Of a stretch of 11,115 bases of DNA, positions 5,677 through 11,115 are shown one piece after another. The translations under genes were made by a program, and so were the position numbers. The stretch's first letter is position 1. Every line of letters starts with the position of its first letter. The notes beneath the pieces were generated by a model. The model saw only the letters and a program-made list of their open reading frames with translations. It was not told the origin of the DNA and ran no database searches. This stretch comes from JACDAN01 sp036554945 (GTDB taxonomy: Bacteria > Actinomycetota > Thermoleophilia > Gaiellales > Gaiellaceae): positions 1-11,115 of the forward strand of contig DATBMH010000098.1 of the NCBI GenBank assembly GCA_036554945.1, in the 5' to 3' direction.

Positions 5677-6821
5677 GCCAGGTCTCGGTGCCAGGTACGA
5701 GGACGGGTCTGATCGAGCCACATGGCGGGGAGCTCGTCGACCGCACGGGCGAGCGGCCGGACGATCTCGACGCGCTCGAGATCGTCCAGCTCACCTCGCG
5801 GGAGCTGTCCGACGTGGACATGCTCGCGTCGGGCGCGCTCAGCCCGCTGGAGGGCTTCATGGGCCGCGAGGACTACGAGCGGGTCGTCGAGGAGATGCGG
5901 CTCGCCAACGGGCTCGCGTGGGCGCTCCCGGTTTGCCTCGCCGTCGACGCGGCGCCGCAAGGCAGCCGAGTGGCGCTCGCCGACGACAACGGGCGGCCGG
6001 TCGCCGTGCTGGACGTCGAGGAGGTCTACGAGTACGACAAGGAGCGGGAGGCCGAGCAGTGCTTCCGGACAACCGACGACGCCCATCCCGGCGTCGCCCG
6101 GCTCTACGCGCAGAAGCCGCTCTACCTCGCCGGCCGCGTCACGGTCTTCGAGCGCCAGGAGCCGCCCTTCCCGGAGCTGGCGAAGGACCCGGGCGAGACT
6201 CGCGCCGAGTTCGAGCAGCGCGGGTGGAGGCGCGTCGTCGGCTTTCAGACGCGAAACCCCATCCACCGCGCGCACGAGTACCTGACGAAGACAGCGCTCG
6301 AGACGGTCGACGGGCTCCTGATCCACCCGCTCGTCGGCGAGACGAAGTCGGACGACGTGCCGGCGAAGACGCGGGTCGACTGCTACCGCGTGCTCGTCGA
6401 CAACTACTACCCGGCCGACCGCGTCGTGGTCTCCGCCTTCCCGGCGGCGATGCGTTACGCGGGCCCGCGGGAGGCGATCTGGCACGCGATCTGCCGCAAG
6501 AACTACGGCTGCTCGCACTTCATCGTCGGCCGCGACCACGCCGGTGTCGGCGACTACTACGGCTCGTACGACGCGCAGCTGATCTTCGACGAGTTCGAGC
6601 CGCACGAGCTCGACATCGAGCCGATGTTCTTCGAGCACGCGGTCTACTGCAAGCGGTGTGAGGCGATGGTCTCGCCGAAGACCTGCCCGCACGGCGGCGA
6701 CGACCACGTGTTCCTGTCCGGGACGAAGGTCCGCGAGATGCTGACGAACGGCCAGATCCCGCCGGTGGAATTCTCGCGGCCCGAGGTCGCCGAGGTGCTG
6801 ATCGAGGCCTACAGGCAGTAG
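5673..6821 (+). CDS. sat: ATP sulfurylase (sulfate adenylyltransferase), single-chain Sat type
   Basis: 382 aa from ATG 5673, overlapping the cysC stop. It makes APS and pyrophosphate from sulfate and ATP, and is the homo-oligomeric Sat family, not the CysDN heterodimer. The N-terminal PUA-like domain (GALSPLEGFMGREDY) is followed by the catalytic domain with QTRNPIHRAHEY from residue 192 (QxRNPxHxxH), HPLVGETKSDDVP, and GRDHAGVGDYYG from residue 286. A cluster YCKRCEAMVSPKTCPH near the C-terminus resembles the zinc-binding Cys cluster of Thermus-type ATP sulfurylases. No fused APS kinase domain follows, consistent with a separate cysC. The stop codon abuts the start of the next gene with no gap. 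Confidence 0.95.
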   Translation: MSQVSVPGTRTGLIEPHGGELVDRTGERPDDLDALEIVQLTSRELSDVDMLASGALSPLEGFMGREDYERVVEEMRLANGLAWALPVCLAVDAAPQGSRVALADDNGRPVAVLDVEEVYEYDKEREAEQCFRTTDDAHPGVARLYAQKPLYLAGRVTVFERQEPPFPELAKDPGETRAEFEQRGWRRVVGFQTRNPIHRAHEYLTKTALETVDGLLIHPLVGETKSDDVPAKTRVDCYRVLVDNYYPADRVVVSAFPAAMRYAGPREAIWHAICRKNYGCSHFIVGRDHAGVGDYYGSYDAQLIFDEFEPHELDIEPMFFEHAVYCKRCEAMVSPKTCPHGGDDHVFLSGTKVREMLTNGQIPPVEFSRPEVAEVLIEAYRQ

Positions 6822-7706
6822 ATGACCTGGGAGCTCTCGCTCACCGGGCTCTTCATCGGTCTGCTGGTGGGGCTGACGGGGATGGGGGGCGGCGCGCTGC
6901 TGACGCCGTTCCTCATCCTCTTCTTCGGCTTCAAGCCGACCCTGGCGGTCGGCACCGACATCCTCCACGGCGCCGTGTTCAAGACCTTCGGCGCCGTCCG
7001 GCACCGGCGGCTCGGGACCGTGCACGCACGGCTGACCTTCTGGATGTTCCTCGGCTCGGGGCCGATGTCGCTGGTCGGCGTCCAGACCGCGGAGTGGCTC
7101 GAGAACCGCTACGGCGACGGCATCGAGTCGGCTTCGGCGAAGGTGATCGGCGCCGCCCTCATCCTCGGCGGGCTCGGCTTCCTCGCCAAGACGTTCGTGC
7201 GCCGCGGGGTCCAGCCCGACGACTCGCCGTTCCTGCTGCAGAACCGTGACCGGATCGGCGCGTTCGCGCTGGGTGTGACCGGCGGGTTCATCGTCGGCCT
7301 GACCTCGGTCGGCAGCGGGACGTTCTTCGCGCTCGTCATGCTGCTCGTCTTCCCGCTGACGGCGGCGAAGATCGTGGGGACCGACATCTTCCACGCCGCC
7401 GCCCTGCTGTGGGTCGCCGGCATCGCGCACCTGATCCACGGCAACGTCGACCTCGGCGCGATGGCCTGGCTGCTGCTCGGTTCGATCCCGGGGATCCTGA
7501 TCGGGAGCCAGATGACCGTGAAGCTGCCCGAGCGGTCACTCCGCGTCGCGCTCGCGACGGTGCTGCTCGCCAGCGGTGTCCGGCTGCTCGAGACGCCGGC
7601 CTACGACATCTGGGTGCCGCTGATCCTCGCTGCCGGTGCGGTCCTCGCGGGCGCCGTCGAGCTGAAGCGGCTGAACGGCCGCGTGGCGCGAACAGATCCG
7701 GCTTGA
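6822..7706 (+). CDS. TauE/SafE (DUF81) family membrane protein, probable sulfur-anion transporter
   Basis: 294 aa from ATG 6822, immediately after the sat stop, with only a weak ribosome site, so it probably depends on translational coupling. The protein is highly hydrophobic with about eight membrane helices arranged as two related halves. GLLVGLTGMGGGALLTP (from residue 13) and GFIVGLTSVGSGTFFAL (from 155) each lead to a VGTDI[LF]H motif. This internal repeat is typical of TauE/SafE. Characterised or proposed members move sulfite, sulfoacetate, taurine-derived or other sulfur anions, often outward. In this operon it could export sulfite or a sulfonate made via ComA, or import a sulfur anion; direction and substrate are inferred. 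It is the last gene before the cysP promoter. Confidence 0.85.
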   Translation: MTWELSLTGLFIGLLVGLTGMGGGALLTPFLILFFGFKPTLAVGTDILHGAVFKTFGAVRHRRLGTVHARLTFWMFLGSGPMSLVGVQTAEWLENRYGDGIESASAKVIGAALILGGLGFLAKTFVRRGVQPDDSPFLLQNRDRIGAFALGVTGGFIVGLTSVGSGTFFALVMLLVFPLTAAKIVGTDIFHAAALLWVAGIAHLIHGNVDLGAMAWLLLGSIPGILIGSQMTVKLPERSLRVALATVLLASGVRLLETPAYDIWVPLILAAGAVLAGAVELKRLNGRVARTDPA

Positions 7707-7730
7707 CAAGGCGGGGCCGCCTCGGATAGA
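7703..7730 (+). promoter_or_regulatory. Promoter of the sulfate transporter operon
   Basis: A perfect TTGACA -35 box at 7703-7708 begins inside the end of the TauE-family gene. Sixteen bases later is GATAGA (7725-7730) as -10; TAGAAG at 7727-7732 with an 18-base spacer is an alternative. The predicted start point falls within the palindrome at 7733-7755. A short GC-rich inverted repeat (GGCGG/CCGCC, about 7711-7720) sits in the spacer. Confidence 0.6.
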
Positions 7731-7732
7731 AG

Positions 7733-7755
7733 GCGCTAATGGTTGAGATTAGCGC
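7733..7755 (+). promoter_or_regulatory. Palindromic operator, site 2
   Basis: GCGCTAAT and ATTAGCGC form a perfect inverted repeat of 8-base arms around GGTTGAG. It matches site 1 at 17 of 21 positions, including G-TTG-G in the non-palindromic spacer. It lies between the -10 box and the strong ribosome site AAAGGAGG (7765-7772) of cysP, so a bound regulator would block transcription start. Confidence 0.8.
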
Positions 7756-7776
7756 TTCGTATCCAAAGGAGGCCCC

Positions 7777-8760
7777 GTGCTTCGTATTCTTGCAGCGGCG
7801 CTCGGGCTTGTCGCTCTCGCCACCGGCTGTGGCGGCACGTCGGAGGCCGCGGCCGAGGGTTCCAAGCTCACGCTTGTCGCGTACTCGACTCCGCGTGAGG
7901 TCTACGCACAGCTGACGAAGGACTTCGCCGCGACGGAGGCAGGCCGCGGCGTGAGGTTCGACGAGTCGTACGGCAGCTCCGGCGAGCAGAGCAGGGCGGT
8001 GGAGTCGGGATTGGCCGCCGACGTCGTCGCCTTCTCGCTTGCGCCCGACGTCGACCGCCTCGTCCAGGCCGACCTCGTCGCAGACACGTGGGCCGACGAC
8101 CGGTACGAGGGCATGGTCACCAGCTCGGTGGTCGTCTTCGCGGTCCGGAAGGGCAATCCGACGGGGATCGAGACGTGGGACGACCTCGTCGAGGACGGCG
8201 TCGAGGTGATCGGGCCGAACCCCTTCACCTCCGGCGGCGCGCGGTGGAACGTCATGGCCGCGTACGGCGCCCAGCTGAAGCAGGGCAAGACGCACGATCA
8301 AGCGGTCGCGTACCTCCTCGAGCTCTTCAAGCACGTGTCCGTCCAGGACAAGAGCGCGCGGGAGGCGCTGCAGACGTTCACCGGCGGGAAGGGCGACGTG
8401 CTGCTCGCCTACGAGAACGAGGCGATCCTCGCGCAGGAGAAGGGCGAGGACCTCGACTACGTCGTCCCGGAGCAGACGATCCTGATCGAGAACCCGGTGG
8501 CGGTCACGAAGGACTCGCCCGAGCAGGCGGCGGCGTTCCTCGACTACATCCGCTCGGAGGAGGCGCAGCGCGTCTTCGGCAATGCGGGCTACCGGCCGGT
8601 GAACGCGGGCGTCGCGGACGAGTTCCAGTTCCCGATGCCGCCCGGCCTCTTCACGATTGTCGACCTCGGCGGCTGGCCTGAGGTGCAGGAGCGGTTCTTC
8701 GACCGCGAGAACGGGATCATGGCCGACGTCCAGCGCCAGGTGGGCGCCGCGCTTGAGTAG
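7777..8760 (+). CDS. cysP: Sulfate ABC transporter, substrate-binding lipoprotein
   Basis: 327 aa from GTG 7777, four bases after AAAGGAGG. Residues 1-17 form a lipoprotein signal ending in LATG-Cys18, so the protein is likely lipid-anchored outside the membrane. It captures sulfate (or thiosulfate) for CysTWA. Family motifs are YGSSGEQSRAV (65-75), GLAADVV (78-84) and NPFTSGGARWN (148-158), the last typical of Sbp/CysP anion-binding loops. Sbp and CysP cannot be separated confidently from sequence alone, so the symbol is provisional. It heads a separately promoted operon whose operator matches that of the sulfate-reduction operon. It overlaps cysT by eight bases. Confidence 0.92.
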   Translation: MLRILAAALGLVALATGCGGTSEAAAEGSKLTLVAYSTPREVYAQLTKDFAATEAGRGVRFDESYGSSGEQSRAVESGLAADVVAFSLAPDVDRLVQADLVADTWADDRYEGMVTSSVVVFAVRKGNPTGIETWDDLVEDGVEVIGPNPFTSGGARWNVMAAYGAQLKQGKTHDQAVAYLLELFKHVSVQDKSAREALQTFTGGKGDVLLAYENEAILAQEKGEDLDYVVPEQTILIENPVAVTKDSPEQAAAFLDYIRSEEAQRVFGNAGYRPVNAGVADEFQFPMPPGLFTIVDLGGWPEVQERFFDRENGIMADVQRQVGAALE

Positions 8761-9571
8761 CGTCGCACAGCCGATAGCCGCACCCAGGCGCCGGCGGGCG
8801 GCGCCGCTCTCGCTCGGGATCTCGACTGCGTACCTCAGCGTCATCGTCCTGATCCCCCTGGCCGCGCTCGTGCTCCGCTCTCTCGAGGGCGGAGCGGGGG
8901 CGTTCTGGGAGGCGATCACGGACCCGCAGGCCGTAGCCGCGCTGAAGCTGACCTTCGGGATCTCGTTCGTCGTGGTCCTGATCAACGCCGTGGCCGGGAC
9001 GGTGACCGCCTGGGTGCTCGTCCGCGACTCGTTCCGCGGGAAGACGATCGTCAACGCGCTGATCGACCTCCCGTTCGCGCTGCCGACGATCGTCGCCGGC
9101 CTGACGCTGCTCGCGCTGTACGGCCCGAGGAGCCCGATCGGCGTCAACGTCGCCTACACGACGGCCGCGCTGGTCCTGGCGCTCCTCTTCGTGACTCTGC
9201 CGTTCGTGGTCCGCACCGTGCAGCCCGTGCTGCTCGAGCTCGACCGGGACATGGAGGAGGCCGCGCAGTCCCTTGGAGCCAGCTCGCTGCAGACGTTCAG
9301 GCGGGTGATCTTCCCGAACCTCTTCCCCGCGATCCTCTCCGGCACCGCACTGGGCTTCGCGCGGGCGCTCGGCGAGTTCGGCTCCGTCGTCCTCATCTCG
9401 GGCAACCAGCCGTTCAAGACCGAGGTGGCGTCCGTCTACATCTTCGGGCAGATCGAGAGCGACAACGTGACCGGCGCGGCGGCGGTGTCCGTCGTCCTGC
9501 TCGTTGCCTCGCTCGGTGTCCTGCTGGCGATCGGCGGTGTGCGCCGCTGGGCCACGAGGCACGACCAGTGA
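8753..9571 (+). CDS. cysT: Sulfate ABC transporter permease CysT (CysU)
   Basis: The start is TTG 8753 (272 aa), with AGGTGGG at 8738-8744. This overlaps the cysP stop and gives a length close to E. coli CysT (277 aa); the reading frame is open further upstream only as a cysP shadow. An arginine-rich N-terminus (APRRRRAAP) precedes the first membrane helix, followed by about five more. The cytoplasmic EAA loop that docks CysA is EEAAQSLGAS (168-177), followed by FARALGEFG (202-210), the CysTW signature. It forms the membrane channel with CysW. Confidence 0.93.
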   Translation: MSSVAQPIAAPRRRRAAPLSLGISTAYLSVIVLIPLAALVLRSLEGGAGAFWEAITDPQAVAALKLTFGISFVVVLINAVAGTVTAWVLVRDSFRGKTIVNALIDLPFALPTIVAGLTLLALYGPRSPIGVNVAYTTAALVLALLFVTLPFVVRTVQPVLLELDRDMEEAAQSLGASSLQTFRRVIFPNLFPAILSGTALGFARALGEFGSVVLISGNQPFKTEVASVYIFGQIESDNVTGAAAVSVVLLVASLGVLLAIGGVRRWATRHDQ

Positions 9572-10353
9572 GCAGGTACGCGCTCCGCTTTGCGGCGCTC
9601 GGCTACCTGGCCGCGCTGCTCGTCGTCCCGGTCGGGCTCGTCGTCTATCGGGCCTTCGAGGACGGCGTCGACGACTTCATCGCGGCGATCACCACGCCGG
9701 AGGCGCTCCACGCCCTCGGGCTGACGATCATCATCACGCTGATCGCCGTCCCGCTGAACACGGTCTTCGGCGTCATGTGCGCGCTGGCGATCGTCCGGCG
9801 ACGGTTCCGCGGCCACGGGATCGTGAACTCGGCCGTCGACCTGCCGCTCGCACTCTCGCCGGTGGTGGTCGGACTCGCGCTGGTGCTCGTCTACGGCCGG
9901 AACGGCTGGTGGGGCGCCTGGCTGATCGACAACGGCTTCCAGGTGATCTACGCGCTGCCGGGGATGGTGCTCGCGACCGTCTTCGTCTCGCTTCCGTTCG
10001 TCGTCCGCGAGGTCGTGCCCGTCCTCCGCGAGATCGGCGACGAGCAGGAGCAGGCGGCCGCGACGCTGGGCGCCTCTTCGTGGCAGACGTTCTGGAGGAT
10101 CACGCTACCGGCGATCCGCTGGGGCGTCGCCTACGGCGTCGTCCTGACGACGGCGAGGGCGCTCGGCGAGTTCGGCGCGGTCAGCGTCGTCTCGGGCCGG
10201 ATCGCCGGCCGGACGGAGACGATGACACTGCACGTCGAGGAGCGCTTCCAGGCCTTCGAGGTGCAGGACGCCTACGCGGCGTCGGTCGTCCTCGCGCTCC
10301 TCGCGGTGGCAACCCTCCTCGCGATGACACTGGTCAGAAAGGACGAGGCGTAG
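9568..10353 (+). CDS. cysW: Sulfate ABC transporter permease CysW
   Basis: 261 aa from GTG 9568, overlapping the cysT stop as GTGA, with CGAGG about eight bases before. It has about six hydrophobic segments, beginning with LRFAALGYLAALLVVPVGLV. The ATPase-docking loop EQAAATLGASSW starts near residue 161, and TARALGEFGAVSVVSG carries the signature LGEFG at 199-203. It is paralogous to CysT and completes the heterodimeric channel. Its C-terminus is short compared with E. coli CysW (291 aa), ending soon after the last helix. Confidence 0.93.
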   Translation: MSRYALRFAALGYLAALLVVPVGLVVYRAFEDGVDDFIAAITTPEALHALGLTIIITLIAVPLNTVFGVMCALAIVRRRFRGHGIVNSAVDLPLALSPVVVGLALVLVYGRNGWWGAWLIDNGFQVIYALPGMVLATVFVSLPFVVREVVPVLREIGDEQEQAAATLGASSWQTFWRITLPAIRWGVAYGVVLTTARALGEFGAVSVVSGRIAGRTETMTLHVEERFQAFEVQDAYAASVVLALLAVATLLAMTLVRKDEA

Positions 10354-10356
10354 CCC

Positions 10357-11115
10357 ATGGCGATCGAGGCACGCAACATCACGAAGCACTTCGGGGACTT
10401 CTGCGCGCTCGACGCCGTGTCGGTGAACGTCGAGAGCGGCTCGCTCACCGCCCTGCTCGGCCCGAGCGGCAGCGGGAAGTCGACGCTCCTGCGGGTCATC
10501 GCCGGTCTCGAGGATCCGGACGCGGGCGCGGTCTACATCTCCGGCGAGGAGGCGACGACGGTCTCGCCGCAGAAGCGCGGCGTCGGCTTCGTCTTCCAGC
10601 ACTACGCAGCCTTCAAGCACATGACGGTCTGGGACAACGTCGCGTTCGGGCTGAAGATCCGGAAGCGCCCGAAAGCGGAGATCAACGAGCGCGTCGCCGA
10701 GCTGCTCGCGCTCGTGCAGCTGAAGGGACTGGCGAAGCGCTACCCCGCGCAGCTTTCGGGCGGCCAGCGCCAGCGCATGGCGCTCGCCCGCGCGCTCGCC
10801 GTCGAGCCGAAGGTCCTTCTCCTCGACGAGCCCTTCGGCGCGCTGGACGCCCAGGTCCGCAAGGAGCTGCGCGGCTGGCTCCGCCGCCTCCACGAGGACG
10901 TCCACGTGACGACCGTCCTCGTGACACACGACCAGGAGGAGGCGATGGAGGTCTCCGACCGCGTCGTCGTCATGAACGACGGCCGGATCGAGCAGACGGG
11001 GAAGCCGCGCGACCTCTACGAGCACCCGGCGAACGAATTCGTCATGAGCTTCGTCGGCCCGGTCAACCGGATCGACGAGCGCTGGGTGCGCCCGCACGAC
11101 CTCGAGCTCGGGCGC
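10357..11115 (+). CDS. cysA: Sulfate ABC transporter ATP-binding protein CysA (3' end off the window)
   Basis: Open from ATG 10357, three bases after the cysW stop, with GAGG about eight bases before; 253 codons are present and the frame runs off the right edge. It is the ATPase powering CysTW. Motifs are complete: Walker A GPSGSGKST (35-43), Q-loop Gln81 (FVFQHYAAFKHMTVWDN), signature LSGGQ (133-137), Walker B LLLDEP (154-159) with GALD following, and the H-loop His191. FVMSFVGPVNRI after about residue 228 begins the regulatory C-terminal region usual for sulfate/molybdate importers (family length about 350 aa). QHYAAFKHMTVWDN is characteristic of CysA. Confidence 0.94.
   Translation, partial: MAIEARNITKHFGDFCALDAVSVNVESGSLTALLGPSGSGKSTLLRVIAGLEDPDAGAVYISGEEATTVSPQKRGVGFVFQHYAAFKHMTVWDNVAFGLKIRKRPKAEINERVAELLALVQLKGLAKRYPAQLSGGQRQRMALARALAVEPKVLLLDEPFGALDAQVRKELRGWLRRLHEDVHVTTVLVTHDQEEAMEVSDRVVVMNDGRIEQTGKPRDLYEHPANEFVMSFVGPVNRIDERWVRPHDLELGR

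Noticed and set aside
5550..7439. 629-codon open reading frame on the minus strand, plus several others of 200-600 codons opposite the sulfur genes (898-2025, 1992-2969, 7336-9147, 10105-11097)
   Set aside because: They lie opposite genes with complete family motifs, have low-complexity Arg/Asp/Val/Leu-rich translations and no ribosome sites or recognisable domains. They are third-position GC shadows.
7707..7732. Rho-independent terminator after the TauE-family gene
   Set aside because: The only inverted repeat (GGCGG/CCGCC) is short, has a two-base loop, lacks a T-run and lies inside the cysP promoter spacer. Read-through into the transporter operon is possible.

Overview
The window is very GC-rich and densely coding. 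It uses many GTG and TTG starts and long out-of-frame reading frames shadow every gene, which together point to a high-GC actinobacterium. A member of the Thermoleophilia (Solirubrobacterales or Gaiellales type) is my best guess. That guess rests on style and gene content, not on a marker gene.

Left edge (1-845), minus strand: a secreted protein runs off the left end. It has a signal peptide, near-identical acidic DxDxDG cysteine modules and a polyproline linker. Upstream of it is a small one-helix membrane protein that looks like a pilin. The roughly 100-base gap between them can fold into a strong interrupted helix.

Centre (846-7706), plus strand: an apparent eight-gene operon with genes overlapping or abutting. 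The order is a succinate dehydrogenase/fumarate reductase-type flavoprotein, the alpha and beta subunits of a class I Fe-S hydro-lyase (fumarase/tartrate dehydratase type), a ComA-family phosphosulfolactate synthase, a [4Fe-4S] APS reductase (cysH), APS kinase (cysC), ATP sulfurylase (sat), and a TauE/SafE-family membrane protein. Sat, CysC and CysH take sulfate to sulfite. ComA-family enzymes add sulfite to phosphoenolpyruvate, and TauE/SafE proteins often move sulfite or sulfonates. The first four genes are not part of textbook sulfate assimilation, and no sulfite reductase is in the window. The operon may therefore divert sulfite into a C3 or C4 sulfonate; this is the main novel possibility.

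Right part (7707-11115), plus strand: a promoter, then a sulfate ABC importer: lipoprotein binding protein (cysP/sbp type), permeases cysT and cysW, and ATPase cysA, which is cut by the right edge.

The two operons are tied together by an almost identical palindrome just upstream of each first gene (883-903 and 7733-7755; core GCTAATG.TTG.GATTAGC). It sits four bases after a plausible -10 box in both cases, as expected for a repressor operator over the transcription start. Sulfate import, activation and reduction and the unusual flavoprotein/hydro-lyase/ComA genes are therefore probably one regulon.
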